DNA of 64,000 nt from Arsukibacterium sp. MJ3 (GCF_000987765.1 NZ_LAHP01000001.1:186001-250000), one strand, 5' to 3'. Shown: positions 1 to 9,821, counted from the first letter of the stretch. Numbers and translations are program-made. Notes: generated by a model from the sequence alone, not told the origin.

Positions 1-217
1 ATCATTTTAGGGTGTTAGCAAGGCTTCTCCGTGCGTAAATCTGTTGATTTTTATTCAATTTTTACTTATCAGCGCATGTGCTCAATAAGATTAACCACTT
101 TTTAGTTTAATCGCCTGCAGAACCTCAACATCACTAGTTCATAAGCTAATGAAATTAAAGGTCAAACCAGATAGAACTACAAGCAGGTGTTTTAATTTAT
201 CGTTTAAAGTAATAACT
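1..217. other. AT-rich stretch without a recognised gene
   Basis: I see no convincing coding frame, hairpin or RNA gene here. It lies downstream of the DUF2835 gene on the minus strand and runs to the window edge, so it may be the flank of a gene outside the window. Confidence 0.4.
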
Positions 218-442
218 CTAATTAATTTTTTCCAACTTTCCGAAAGCGCCATTTTCAAGCAATGACAGTCTAAATCGCCCTTTTAGCCCTACATCAGAAA
301 AAAAGGGTTGAAAATGTTTTAAAGCCAGCTGGATCCTCTCACCACTGTCTGCGGTTACTACTACATAGCGGATTATACCCTGATAATAAAGTAGGCATTT
401 TTCTCTTGCTAAATAAGCACTAAAACAATATTGAAGTTTCAT
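218..442 (-). CDS. DUF2835 family small protein
   Basis: A 74-aa protein matching the DUF2835 family as I remember it: an N-terminal YYF/YCF-type strand, a central Y-x-x-x-I-x-Y-V-V-V-T-A-D-x-G-x-R-I-Q-L segment, and a C-terminal GRFRL motif near residue 55. It has no signal peptide or membrane segment, and the length is typical. The family has no established function. It follows pepN on the minus strand with a 4-base ATGA overlap (439-442), so it is almost certainly translationally coupled to pepN. No terminator is obvious downstream. The family call rests on motif recognition only. Confidence 0.8.
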   Translation of the reverse strand: MKLQYCFSAYLAREKCLLYYQGIIRYVVVTADSGERIQLALKHFQPFFSDVGLKGRFRLSLLENGAFGKLEKIN

Positions 443-3021
443 AACAAGCTTTTGGTTATTTTCTCATATAAATCGTTACTTAAGGTTGGCTTAGCAGCCA
501 GCAACTGTAATTGTTGCAATAAATGCTCACGTCGTTCACCTGCAAAACGCTGCCAAGCCAGTAAAGGTGTAATGAGTCTGGCGGCTACTTGTGGATTAAT
601 ACCGTCCATTCGGGTTACCACCTCTGCCAAACTACGATAACCTGCGCCGTCTTCGCGATGAAACTGTGCCGGATTACGCATGCTAAAAGCACCAAACAAG
701 GCGCGTACCCTATTAGGATTTTTCCAGCTAAATAGAGGATGATTGGTTAGTTCAGTAATGTCGATAAATACCTGAGGGGATGGGTTACTCGCTAATAGTG
801 AAAAATATTTGTCCATTACCTGAACATCCTGTTGCCACTTACTGGCAAAATCATCAGCCAGCTCGTTTAAACAAGTATGTGAGCCAAGTTGTGCCGCTGT
901 TAAAGCCGCCATCGTATCGGTCATATTGTCAGACTGTATATAATGCTGCTGAAGCCGGTTCGAGCTTTGTTCAAGCAATGACAGATAAGCCAGACAGCGA
1001 TTGCGCAACGCCCGCTGACCAGTAGCCTGCTCAGTATAATGATAAGGTAATGGCTTAAGCGACTGGTAACAAAGCAGCCAGTGTTCAGCTAGCTGTTCTG
1101 CTAGTTGTTGTTTAATTGTCGCCAGACTACTCAGGATGGTGTCTACCGGTATCAGTGAATACTGCTCAGCTAACGTATCAAAATCTGGTAACGTTAGTAG
1201 CTCTGCCGTTAACGCCAAATCAGATAGCGGTTGCTCCAACCAGCCACGAAGTAATGCTAATAGTGCATCAGATAGCGTCAATGCGCGTTCTGGATGATTC
1301 ACTTTGTCACTAATAACCGCAGACCAGAATTGCTGCATAGCATCCCAGCGCGCAAAGCCATTGTCAGCTTGGGCGGCAATTAACAACAATTGTGCGGGTT
1401 GGTAATTTTGCTGCATTTTAACCGGCGCCGAGAAGTTTTCCCACACCACTACCGGCTCACTGTTAATATTAGTAAACGTAACATGTTCAGCGTATTGGCT
1501 AAGGGTTAATAAATGTTGCTGATTTACCCGGCCATCGACGCTGAGCAATTGTATTTGCAATGGAATAACCAGCGCGTGCTTTGTTTGCTGATCTGCCGTG
1601 GCAGTGGTGCACTGTTTAATATTCAGCGTTAATGTCGCACTGCTGGCATCATAATGCTGGATTAAGCTTACCTGTGGCGTACCTGATTGACTATACCACA
1701 AGCGAAATTGAGTTAAATCGATATGGTTAGCATCTTGCATTGCCAATACAAAATCATCACAGGTTACCGCCTGCCCATCATGGCGCTGCAGGTAAAGCGC
1801 CAAGCCTTGGTTAAAACCAGCTTGCCCTAATAAGGTTTGTAGCATCCGAATGACTTCTGCACCTTTATCGTACACTGTCACGGTATAGAAATTATTCATC
1901 TCTATTACCTGCTCAGGTCTTATTGGGTGAGCCATTGGCCCGGCATCTTCAGCAAACTGAGCGGTGCGAATAAGCTTTACGGCGTCAATCCGGTTTAACG
2001 TGGCAGAGCCCATATCGGCACTAAACTCCTGATCACGAAACACAGTAAGCCCTTCTTTCAAACTAAGTTGAAACCAATCTCGGCAGGTTACCCGATTACC
2101 TGTCCAATTATGAAAGTACTCGTGACCAATTATCGATTCAATATTAAAATAATCTTTATCGGTCGCAGTGCTGTCATCGGCTAGCACATATTTACTGTTA
2201 AAGACGTTTAAGCCTTTGTTTTCCATGGCGCCCATATTAAAAAAATCTACCGCAACCACCATGTACACATCAAGATCGTACTCTAAGTTATAACGTGTTT
2301 CGTCCCAGCGCATTGCCCTTTTTAACGCCGCCATAGCAAAGTTTGCTTTGTGTTGCTGGCCTTTATCTACAAATAACTGTAATGCTATGGTGCGGCCACT
2401 GTGGGTAATAAAATTATCATTGATACAATCAAAGTTACCGGCAACTAAAGCGAACAAATAACAAGGTTTAGCAAAAGGATCATGCCAGCTTACCCGGGTT
2501 CTGCCATCGGCTAATGGCTCAGTCGCGGTGTTGTTGCCATTAGCCAGCAAATAACGATACTTATTTTGGTCAGCAATAATGTGGGTAGTATAAACTGATA
2601 ATACATCTGGCCGATCCGGATAAAACATTATGCGGCGAAAGCCCTCTGCTTCGCATTGCGTACAAAATACATTGTTCGCCAAATAAAGCCCTTCTAACGC
2701 TGAGTTTGCTGCCGGATTAATTTCAGTAATAATTTCTAACGTAAACTCAACTGGAACCTTGGCAATAATTAGTTGATCAGCACTAAGCTGATAATCATCA
2801 GGCGTAAGTTCAACACCGTTCAACGCAATATAGCTCAGGTTTAACTGCTGCCCATCCAAAACCAAATCCGCGCCAGCAGTCTGTTGTTTAACCTGCATCA
2901 ACGCTTTTACTGTAGTGCTATCAGGGCCTAAATCAAAGGTAAGCTCTATTTGCGGAATTAAAAAATCGGGCTGCTGGTAATCAACTAATCGCCTGCTCGT
3001 TCGTGCTGAATTACTGCTCAT
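439..3021 (-). CDS. pepN: Aminopeptidase N (M1 family)
   Basis: Cytosolic zinc aminopeptidase that removes N-terminal residues from peptides during protein turnover. The 860-aa length is close to E. coli PepN. The M1 signatures are intact: the exopeptidase motif GAMEN at residues 264-268, and HEYFH at 300-304 with the third zinc ligand Glu in the KEGLTVF segment near residue 323. The N-terminal beta-barrel domain precedes the thermolysin-like core, and a long helical C-terminal domain follows. The start is fixed by AAGGAG six bases upstream of the ATG. It probably forms a two-gene operon with the overlapping DUF2835 gene. The transporter gene upstream is closed by its own terminator. Confidence 0.96.
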   Translation of the reverse strand: MSSNSARTSRRLVDYQQPDFLIPQIELTFDLGPDSTTVKALMQVKQQTAGADLVLDGQQLNLSYIALNGVELTPDDYQLSADQLIIAKVPVEFTLEIITEINPAANSALEGLYLANNVFCTQCEAEGFRRIMFYPDRPDVLSVYTTHIIADQNKYRYLLANGNNTATEPLADGRTRVSWHDPFAKPCYLFALVAGNFDCINDNFITHSGRTIALQLFVDKGQQHKANFAMAALKRAMRWDETRYNLEYDLDVYMVVAVDFFNMGAMENKGLNVFNSKYVLADDSTATDKDYFNIESIIGHEYFHNWTGNRVTCRDWFQLSLKEGLTVFRDQEFSADMGSATLNRIDAVKLIRTAQFAEDAGPMAHPIRPEQVIEMNNFYTVTVYDKGAEVIRMLQTLLGQAGFNQGLALYLQRHDGQAVTCDDFVLAMQDANHIDLTQFRLWYSQSGTPQVSLIQHYDASSATLTLNIKQCTTATADQQTKHALVIPLQIQLLSVDGRVNQQHLLTLSQYAEHVTFTNINSEPVVVWENFSAPVKMQQNYQPAQLLLIAAQADNGFARWDAMQQFWSAVISDKVNHPERALTLSDALLALLRGWLEQPLSDLALTAELLTLPDFDTLAEQYSLIPVDTILSSLATIKQQLAEQLAEHWLLCYQSLKPLPYHYTEQATGQRALRNRCLAYLSLLEQSSNRLQQHYIQSDNMTDTMAALTAAQLGSHTCLNELADDFASKWQQDVQVMDKYFSLLASNPSPQVFIDITELTNHPLFSWKNPNRVRALFGAFSMRNPAQFHREDGAGYRSLAEVVTRMDGINPQVAARLITPLLAWQRFAGERREHLLQQLQLLAAKPTLSNDLYEKITKSLL

Positions 3022-3065
3022 GTTGGCTCCTTGATATCGCGATAATGGTAACGCTACAGTGCTAA

Positions 3066-3091
3066 AAAAGCCTGAAACAGTTCAGGCTTTT
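3066..3091 (-). terminator. Rho-independent terminator of the nhaC-like gene
   Basis: Inverted repeat AAAAGCCTGAA / TTCAGGCTTTT around a 4-base loop, with a T-run on the minus strand. It sits just after the antiporter stop codon and before the pepN ribosome-binding site. Confidence 0.85.
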
Positions 3092-3100
3092 AAGTCGCTA

Positions 3101-4570
3101 CTAATTTTTAACCAGCTGCTCTTGATGGCCATTTACAGGAGGCGTCAGCCGCAATATTTTTATGCCCAAATACGCATAAATAATAGATAACAACGGATTT
3201 ATTAAATTGAAAAACGCATAAAAAGCGTAGTCAAGCGGGCTAACGCCCAAAACACCGTGCATATAGGCACCACAAGTATTCCAGGGAATTAACGGACTGG
3301 TAATGGTGCCACCATCTTCCAATGAGCGGGATAAATTAACCGGCGCTAAGCCACGACGCTCATATTCCTCTTTAAACATTCTGCCCGGCATCACAATAGA
3401 CATATATTGATCGGCCGTTAGAATATTGGTAACAAAACAGGTGCCAATGGTGCTGGTAATAAGCGAACCGGTGCTGCGGGCAAAAAACAAGATAGAATGC
3501 ACGAATTTACGTAACAGCCCAATTTTCTCGATAGTTGCACCAAACATCATGGCGCAAAACACCAACCAAACGGTATTTAACATACTAACCATACCGCCAC
3601 CACTGAGTAAATCATTTAGATTGGCATTACCCGTCTCCAAGGCAAAGCCGGCATAAAGGGTATGCCAAATCAGTTTAACGGTAGCAAGCGCTACTGGCAG
3701 GTTGCTGTCAATAAGTTGCGATAACAATTCCTGCTGGAAAATAACAGCCCATATAGCACCTAGTAATGCACCAATAAACACCGTCGGAAAAGCCGGTACT
3801 TTCTTAATCGCCATCGTTAACAGCACAAATAAGGGTAATAAAGACCAAATACTAATTGAGAAATGCTGTTGCAACACCACACTTATTTGTTCAATTCTGG
3901 CAAAATCAGATGCCACTTCACTGTTAAAACCAATAATCGTAAACAGCAACACGGCAAGAATAAAACTCGGCACCGTGGTCCATAACATATGCCGGATATG
4001 TTCAAATAAATCAGCGCCGGCTACCGCAGGCGCCAAATTAGTGGTTTCACTTAACGGCGATAATTTATCACCAAAATAAGCGCCAGAGACTATAGCCCCG
4101 GCAGTAATGGCCGGTGATAACCCCAAACCAGATGCCACGCCAATTAATGCTACGCCTATCGTAGCTGCGGTAGTCCAGGAGCTACCAATACTCATCGCGA
4201 CAATACCGCATAACAAACAACTAGCGGCATAAAACCAACTTGGACTTAATAACTGCAAACCATAATAAATAAGGGTGGGTACTGTACCTGATAACATCCA
4301 GGTGCCAATAAGCGCGCCAACAGACAGCAAAATAAGTACCGCCCCTAACGACAGTGAAATACCTTTCACCATGGCTTTTTCCATTGCCTGCCACTTATAA
4401 CCATTTTTTAAACCAATGATTACCGCTACGGCTGTAGCAAGAAACAACGCAATTTGATTAGGACCATATGAGGAGTCGCTGCCAAACAAATATACCGAGG
4501 CTGACAACAGTATGATCAGCACAATCAGTGGTAAAGCAGCGTCCAGCATGCTGGGATGTTTTTCAGACAT
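3101..4570 (-). CDS. nhaC: Na+/H+ antiporter, NhaC family
   Basis: Inner-membrane antiporter of the NhaC family with about eleven hydrophobic segments, 489 aa from the chosen start. The block around residues 125-195 carries the family pattern: SIGSSWTTAATIGVAL, then GAIVSGAYFGDKLSPLSETT. Such proteins usually exchange Na+ (or malate/lactate) for H+; the substrate cannot be told here. The open frame extends seven codons further upstream, but GGAG lies about eight bases before the ATG at 4570 and nothing suitable precedes the longer start. It lies 76 bases downstream of an SNF-type sodium symporter, also on the minus strand, which suggests a sodium-linked transport pair. Confidence 0.88.
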   Translation of the reverse strand: MSEKHPSMLDAALPLIVLIILLSASVYLFGSDSSYGPNQIALFLATAVAVIIGLKNGYKWQAMEKAMVKGISLSLGAVLILLSVGALIGTWMLSGTVPTLIYYGLQLLSPSWFYAASCLLCGIVAMSIGSSWTTAATIGVALIGVASGLGLSPAITAGAIVSGAYFGDKLSPLSETTNLAPAVAGADLFEHIRHMLWTTVPSFILAVLLFTIIGFNSEVASDFARIEQISVVLQQHFSISIWSLLPLFVLLTMAIKKVPAFPTVFIGALLGAIWAVIFQQELLSQLIDSNLPVALATVKLIWHTLYAGFALETGNANLNDLLSGGGMVSMLNTVWLVFCAMMFGATIEKIGLLRKFVHSILFFARSTGSLITSTIGTCFVTNILTADQYMSIVMPGRMFKEEYERRGLAPVNLSRSLEDGGTITSPLIPWNTCGAYMHGVLGVSPLDYAFYAFFNLINPLLSIIYAYLGIKILRLTPPVNGHQEQLVKN

Positions 4571-4591
4571 TAATATTGCTCCATTTAACAA

Positions 4592-4608
4592 AGGCGCTTA
4601 AGGCGCCT
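4592..4608 (-). terminator. Weak hairpin between SNF transporter and nhaC
   Basis: AGGCGC and GCGCCT flank a 5-base loop. Only a short, interrupted T-run follows on the minus strand, so this may attenuate rather than fully stop transcription into nhaC. Confidence 0.4.
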
Positions 4609-4646
4609 CTGATTGTTATTATTGTTGGATTATTTTTGAATAACTC

Positions 4647-5978
4647 TTACAAAGACCGGTAAAACATCAGCAAAATAATGACCGGACAAACAAACTTGAC
4701 ATACCAGGGCCAAATGCGCCAGAACCAGCTGTGCTCAGCGTGTTCATCACCTTTTTTCAATTCAGCCAGAATGTTATTACGGTTCCATATCCAGCCGGCA
4801 AAAATACACAACATTAAACCAAGCAACGGTTGACTGTATTGCGTGGTTAAGGCAATCACAAAACCAAATAACAGCTTAAAATTTAAAAGAATAATGATAC
4901 TTAGTACAAAAATAATGCCCGCAATAAGCCATACGGCTTTGTTACGAACAACTTTCCTATTCTCAACAACATAGGATACCGGTACTTCCAGCATAGAAAT
5001 GGAAGATGTTAACGCAGCAATTGTCATTAACAAGAAAAATGCAAAAGCTACTACCGTACCAACAGTGCCCATAGTGGCAAATAATGACGGCAGTACGGTA
5101 AATATCAAGGTATCTTCGGCAAGTAATTCACCATTTGTGCCAAAAATTTCTACCCCATTGTGTAGCGCAACATACATTGCCGGAATAATAAGTAGTCCCG
5201 CCAATACCGCAACACCAATATCAACTAACGCCACCGACGCCCCAAGCGTAGGCAAGTTTTCTTTGTGGCTGACATAAGAGCCATAAATGAGCATAGTGCC
5301 GACACCAAGCGACATAGAGAAAAAGGCCTGTCCCATGGCACTAATTAACAAATCAGGGTCGAGTATTTCAGAAAAATCAGGCAGTAAATACACTTTTAAA
5401 CCGTCGATGGCACCATCCTGTGTCATTACATAGCCAAACAGTAATAACATTAAGACGAATAAAGTAGGCATTAATCGTACTGACCAGCGTTCAATACCAT
5501 TTACCACACCGCCACTGACGATACCTACGGTAAGTAACATAAACAAACCACAAAACAGCACATTACGATAAAGCGATGTTGATAACAACCAGTGTGCTAC
5601 TTGGTCTAATCCGGCCAGACTGGCCAAGGCTTCCAGGCTGTATGCCAGCATCCAACCGCCGACAATACCGTAAAATGCTAAAATTAGTGATACCGTGGCA
5701 ATACCCCACATGCCAACAAAACGACCTGAACGCCCCTTCGACACCTTACCCAGTGCATCGACCACGTTTGACTCCGTTGCACGACCAATTAACAACTCCG
5801 CCATTAACACCGGATACGCCAGCACAAATGCCAGAATTAAATACATCAAAACAAAGGCTGCACCACCATTACTGGCAACCTGAGAAGGAAAACCCCAAAC
5901 GTTACCAAGCCCTACAGCTGAACCGGAAGCAGCCAGAATAAAACCGATCCGCGATGAGAATACGCCCCGTGTTGTCAT
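4647..5978 (-). CDS. Sodium-dependent transporter, SNF/NSS family
   Basis: A 443-aa neurotransmitter:sodium symporter homologue (LeuT/TnaT superfamily) with eleven to twelve membrane segments. The N-terminal signature SRIGFILAASGSAVGLGNVW with FP just after is the sodium- and substrate-binding unwound part of helix 1. The family imports amino acids or related compounds driven by Na+; the substrate is unknown. AAAGG lies six bases before the ATG. It is isolated upstream by the prc terminator and followed by the nhaC-like gene, whose antiport could help maintain the sodium gradient this protein uses (inference). Confidence 0.9.
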   Translation of the reverse strand: MTTRGVFSSRIGFILAASGSAVGLGNVWGFPSQVASNGGAAFVLMYLILAFVLAYPVLMAELLIGRATESNVVDALGKVSKGRSGRFVGMWGIATVSLILAFYGIVGGWMLAYSLEALASLAGLDQVAHWLLSTSLYRNVLFCGLFMLLTVGIVSGGVVNGIERWSVRLMPTLFVLMLLLFGYVMTQDGAIDGLKVYLLPDFSEILDPDLLISAMGQAFFSMSLGVGTMLIYGSYVSHKENLPTLGASVALVDIGVAVLAGLLIIPAMYVALHNGVEIFGTNGELLAEDTLIFTVLPSLFATMGTVGTVVAFAFFLLMTIAALTSSISMLEVPVSYVVENRKVVRNKAVWLIAGIIFVLSIIILLNFKLLFGFVIALTTQYSQPLLGLMLCIFAGWIWNRNNILAELKKGDEHAEHSWFWRIWPWYVKFVCPVIILLMFYRSL

Positions 5979-6024
5979 AGTTAACCTTTATAATAATTAT
6001 TATTTATCTGATCTTTAACCCAAT

Positions 6025-6051
6025 AAAAAGCGGTAATCAATACCGCTTTTT
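6025..6051 (-). terminator. Rho-independent terminator of prc
   Basis: Perfect 11-bp stem AAAAAGCGGTA / TACCGCTTTTT with a 5-base loop, just beyond the prc stop codon and with a U-tract on the minus strand. Confidence 0.92.
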
Positions 6052-6073
6052 AATAACACTCTTTAACACTATT

Positions 6074-8098
6074 TTATTTTTTTGCCAATCGGCTACTCAT
6101 TAACAAATCTGCCGTAATACTAGCCGCCTCTTCCAGAAAGGGATCCAACTCGCTAATCATTTCTGGTGCATCATCTACCGACTCTACTTTAGCTAATTCA
6201 AACCTAACCAGCCGCTCGTTAAGCCTGGCCAATTGTTCGGCTTTTTCTTTATCACGCTCACTAATACGCACGTCTTCTTTTAATGATATCGTTTTATCTT
6301 CCTGACGTTTTTTGTAGTCATCAATGTCAGCCAGCAAAAATGTAAATTCTGGCTCTTTGCTAATCCGCTGCTGATGTTTTTCAAGTAACATTGGTACTAA
6401 CGTCTTAATATCATTAGTGCTGGCATAATTTGCTGGCGCTATTGAATCCCAGGGTAAGGCATATTGCTCTTTGCTTTCGCCCCACTCTGCAGGGTTTATC
6501 GCCGTTGGAAAATGAATATCAGGAATAACACCTTGGTGTTGAGTACTGCCACCATTTATCCGATAAAATTTGGCAATGGTATACTGCACGCTACCTAAGG
6601 GATTTTCGAACATATCGTAAATCCGGCCAAGGCCACGATGTTGCTGCACGGTGCCCTTACCAAAGGTTTGCTCACCAACAATTAAAGCCCGACCATAGTC
6701 TTGCATCGCTGCTGCAAAAATTTCAGAAGCAGACGCACTGTATCGATCGACTAAAACGGTTAACGGGCCATCGTAATAACTAATACCGTCTGTATCGGGT
6801 GACTCAGTCACTTTGCCATCACCCTGGCGAATTTGCACTACAGGGCCACGGTCAATAAATAAGCCAGTTAATAACGTGGCTTCCTGCAGTGACCCGCCAC
6901 CGTTGCCGCGCAAATCAATAATAATGCCATCAACTTGTTGCTCTTTTAATTCAACCAATAGCTTCTTTACATCATCAGCCAGGTTGTTATAAAAGCCAGG
7001 TATGCTTATTACACCAATGTTTTGAGACAACGCAGTAAGTTTAGGCTGCAGCATTTCGGCTTTGGCTGCACGGTCTTCCAAACGAATTTTGTCACGAACT
7101 ATGGTCACAATTTCCGCTTTATTGGCGGCAATATTACTGCCCCCTAACACCTGCAACCTTACAGTGCTACCTTTAGGGCCTTTTATTAAGTCAACAACAT
7201 CGTCTAAACGCCAGCCAATGACATCAACAAAATCATCTTCCGCCTGAGCGACGCCAACCACGCGATCTTTTGCTTTTAACTTCTGGGTTTGATCCGCCGG
7301 ACCGCCTGGTACTAAACTTTGTATTACGGTGTAATCTTCTTCAGCACGCAGAACCGCGCCGATACCTTCCAGCGACAAATTCATTTCTTGCTGAAAACGG
7401 TCGGCATTGCGTGGCGATAAATAAGAGGTATGCGCTTCAATAGCACGGCCAAAACCGTTCATCACCAACTGAAAAACATCTTCGCTATTGGTTTGGCTAA
7501 GCCGTTTTTGACTGTTGCGATAACGTTTAGTTAAAATATCACGAATTTCAGCGTCTGTTTTACCGGTAAGCTTTAAATTAAGTGCATCAAATTTAACCCG
7601 TTGCCGCCAAAGCTCGTTTAGTTCAGCTTGATCGACCGGCCATTCTGCCTCTTCGCGGTCATACTGATAGGTGTCAGCAACACTAAAATTAAATTCCTGG
7701 CTTAATAAACTTATTGCGTAGTCAAAACGCTCAGCACGGCGCTCGAGAGTATGGTTAAACATGTCAAACGCAAAACCCAAATCGCCTTTGTTCAGGCCAT
7801 CATCAAAATTATCACGAAAACGCATAAACGAATCAACGTCCGTTTTTAACAAAACATTTCGAAAATAATCAAGGTTTTTCAGATACATGTCAAAAATGCG
7901 ACCCGAAAGCTCATCATTTAATTGTACAGGGATATAATGGCCACGGGTAAACAGCGCGGTTATCCTTTTACTGGCCGTAGCATGATGTGAAGCTTGTGCA
8001 ACAAGTGGCAACACAAATTGCTCTTCTGATTTTTCAGGCTCTGCATGTACTGCAAAAGCCAACATTATACTTGCCGCTAAAATGGATAATTTCTTCAT
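6074..8098 (-). CDS. prc: Carboxy-terminal processing protease Prc (Tsp)
   Basis: Periplasmic tail-specific protease of peptidase family S41 (674 aa), which in E. coli cleaves C-termini of envelope proteins and cell-wall hydrolases. Residues 1-19 form a signal peptide ending in VHA. An N-terminal helical domain is followed by a PDZ domain (about 230-330), then the S41 core. The Ser/Lys dyad is visible as Ser456 in YSASASEIFA and Lys481 in TFGKGTVQ, 25 residues apart as in E. coli Prc. The C-terminal helical region matches the family. It is the last gene of the msrC-hypothetical-proQ-prc run, 17 bases after proQ, and ends at a strong terminator. proQ-prc is a conserved pair. Confidence 0.95.
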   Translation of the reverse strand: MKKLSILAASIMLAFAVHAEPEKSEEQFVLPLVAQASHHATASKRITALFTRGHYIPVQLNDELSGRIFDMYLKNLDYFRNVLLKTDVDSFMRFRDNFDDGLNKGDLGFAFDMFNHTLERRAERFDYAISLLSQEFNFSVADTYQYDREEAEWPVDQAELNELWRQRVKFDALNLKLTGKTDAEIRDILTKRYRNSQKRLSQTNSEDVFQLVMNGFGRAIEAHTSYLSPRNADRFQQEMNLSLEGIGAVLRAEEDYTVIQSLVPGGPADQTQKLKAKDRVVGVAQAEDDFVDVIGWRLDDVVDLIKGPKGSTVRLQVLGGSNIAANKAEIVTIVRDKIRLEDRAAKAEMLQPKLTALSQNIGVISIPGFYNNLADDVKKLLVELKEQQVDGIIIDLRGNGGGSLQEATLLTGLFIDRGPVVQIRQGDGKVTESPDTDGISYYDGPLTVLVDRYSASASEIFAAAMQDYGRALIVGEQTFGKGTVQQHRGLGRIYDMFENPLGSVQYTIAKFYRINGGSTQHQGVIPDIHFPTAINPAEWGESKEQYALPWDSIAPANYASTNDIKTLVPMLLEKHQQRISKEPEFTFLLADIDDYKKRQEDKTISLKEDVRISERDKEKAEQLARLNERLVRFELAKVESVDDAPEMISELDPFLEEAASITADLLMSSRLAKK

Positions 8099-8115
8099 AA
8101 GCTACTCTGTATTAG

Positions 8116-8868
8116 TCAGGCCTGATACAAACTGTCCTGACGGGTTTTTACGACCATACCAGATGCCAACTGCACGGTTACATCATCTTTACCTACTTCC
8201 ATTACCGTGGCTGTCATCGGCGATTGGCCCAGTTTAACCAGCACACTGGCACCAACTTTCAAATGGACTTTAGCTACAGCTTGTAAAGCGGGTTCAGTTG
8301 CGGCTCCCACTGTTTGGTTGCCGGGCTTTACCTCAACTTTACTGCTTAGCGTCGTGCTGTTAGAGCTGCTGTTTGCTGATTTGTTCGGCTTTTTTTTGTA
8401 AGCAGGTTTGTCAGCAGCAGGTTTTGCCTTAGCTTTTTGCTCAGCCATTCTGGCTTTACGCACCTCGGCAGCCTTTTGCTTACTGTCAGTCAGGGTAGTA
8501 AGAGCATGCTCAGCTTGCTGTTGATCAATAGGCTCGCCAGCTACTCCATCTAAATCTACGCGGGCAACACCTACCTGGATTGCTTGCAAGTAACGCCAGC
8601 TGGAGGTGTATACCCTTAACGCCTGACGTAACTGGGTTTTACTCAACAGACTGTCATCGGCCAACTTAACCGAAAGGTCCTGGAAAATACCTATTTTAAG
8701 CGGTCTTGCGTCACCTTTAACACTAAAACATAAAGGGTACGATTGTGCCAGATACGCCAGGACTTCCTTTACATTTGCCAGCTTAGTTGCTGCAGTCAGG
8801 TTATCGGTTGTGGCAAGCACTGTGGTGCTGTTATCAGTTGTATTTAAAGCTTCAGTGGAGGTTGTCAT
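8116..8868 (-). CDS. proQ: RNA chaperone ProQ
   Basis: FinO-domain RNA chaperone (about 250 aa) that binds structured sRNAs and mRNA 3' ends. A low-complexity Thr/Asn leader precedes the FinO/ProQ domain (about 30-125), recognised from the PLCFSV-KGDARPLKIGI and YLQAI-GVARVDLDG segments. A basic Lys/Ala/Ser linker follows. The C-terminal Tudor-like domain begins near LKVGASVLVKLGQSP. The frame is open seven codons upstream into the preceding gene; I prefer the ATG at 8868 because AAGAG precedes it by ten bases, but 8889 is possible. It sits between an acidic hypothetical gene and prc, in the usual proQ-prc order. Confidence 0.93.
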   Translation of the reverse strand: MTTSTEALNTTDNSTTVLATTDNLTAATKLANVKEVLAYLAQSYPLCFSVKGDARPLKIGIFQDLSVKLADDSLLSKTQLRQALRVYTSSWRYLQAIQVGVARVDLDGVAGEPIDQQQAEHALTTLTDSKQKAAEVRKARMAEQKAKAKPAADKPAYKKKPNKSANSSSNSTTLSSKVEVKPGNQTVGAATEPALQAVAKVHLKVGASVLVKLGQSPMTATVMEVGKDDVTVQLASGMVVKTRQDSLYQA

Positions 8869-8875
8869 TAAGGTT

Positions 8876-9214
8876 TCACTCTTCTTCATAATCTACATCA
8901 ACGTCTGCTGATTCTGCTTCAGGTTGTTCAGCGTCATCAATGCCCAATTCTATTTGTTGTCGCATGTGCGTTAAAGCCCAACCAATCAACTCATGTTCAT
9001 CGACATCCAGCAAGACAGAGTCACCGCCTAGCTGCTGCCAAAATTGTGGCATTAACTGATCTATTTTCTCGGTCGATAATGTTTCTGGTAAGGCATCCCA
9101 CACTGCATGAATTATAGTATTAATGGTATCGGCAACCTGTTCTTCTTCACCATCCCAATCACCCACTTCAGATACATCTAATAAATAGTCCTGCACCGTC
9201 ATTAAATCTTTCAT
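8876..9214 (-). CDS. Acidic conserved-looking hypothetical protein between msrC and proQ
   Basis: A 112-aa protein I cannot assign to a family. It is strongly acidic, with DWDGEEEQVADT near residues 19-30 and a C-terminal tail of Glu/Asp (AESADVDVDYEEE). It has no signal peptide or membrane segment; the centre looks helical and contains Trp residues. Its ATG overlaps the msrC stop by four bases and its end reaches the proQ start region, so it is tightly embedded in the operon and very likely a real gene. An acidic partner beside a basic RNA-binding protein is suggestive, but a link to ProQ is only inference. Confidence 0.75.
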   Translation of the reverse strand: MKDLMTVQDYLLDVSEVGDWDGEEEQVADTINTIIHAVWDALPETLSTEKIDQLMPQFWQQLGGDSVLLDVDEHELIGWALTHMRQQIELGIDDAEQPEAESADVDVDYEEE

Positions 9215-9684
9215 AGGGGGCCAGTTAATCGCTGCTCAAATTGCGCCACTAATTGACTAAGATAATGCTGATCAATAGTGTCAAAGCGCGCTATCGTTGG
9301 GCTGTCGATATCTAGCACGGCAATCACCTCACCATTAAAACGTATTGGTAATACTATTTCGGCGTTACTGGCAGAATCACAGGCAATATGCCCATCAAAC
9401 TGATGCACATTTTCAACCAATTGAATATCACCGGTGGCTACCGCAGTGCCACACACGCCCTTACCAACAGGAATTCGAACACAGGCCACCTGGCCTTGAA
9501 ATGGCCCTAATACTAATTCGCCTGCACGCATAATATAAAAACCTGCCCAATTTAAATCAGGTAAACTATTAAAAAGTAATGCACTTAAATTAGCCATATT
9601 GGCAATAGCATCGGGTTCATCGGCAGTAAGCGCCTGAGCTTGCATTAACAGCAAGTCATATTGAGCATTTTTATCGGTAGACAT
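9211..9684 (-). CDS. msrC: Free methionine-(R)-sulfoxide reductase (GAF domain)
   Basis: A 157-aa single GAF-domain enzyme that reduces free methionine-R-sulfoxide (YebR/fRMsr family). The three family cysteines are present as Cys68, Cys78 (GKGVCGTA) and Cys102 (HIACDSAS), with the spacing of E. coli Cys84/94/118. LNWAGFYI near residue 44 and the ending LDIDSP are also typical. It heads the minus-strand run msrC, acidic hypothetical, proQ, prc, with a 4-base overlap to the next gene. The likely promoter lies in the 137-base gap to the kinase gene, but I could not pick a clear -35/-10 pair. Confidence 0.93.
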   Translation of the reverse strand: MSTDKNAQYDLLLMQAQALTADEPDAIANMANLSALLFNSLPDLNWAGFYIMRAGELVLGPFQGQVACVRIPVGKGVCGTAVATGDIQLVENVHQFDGHIACDSASNAEIVLPIRFNGEVIAVLDIDSPTIARFDTIDQHYLSQLVAQFEQRLTGPL

Positions 9685-9821
9685 CGGTTATTCGCGGTTT
9701 CTGGTTACTAATATTAAAGTCACTACATTACTTGGTTTAACCGTTAATTTAAACCTTTTTAATCTGAAACACGGCCTCGACCTGCATGATTTATTTGTGA
9801 TGCCGCTAATTCTGTCTATTA

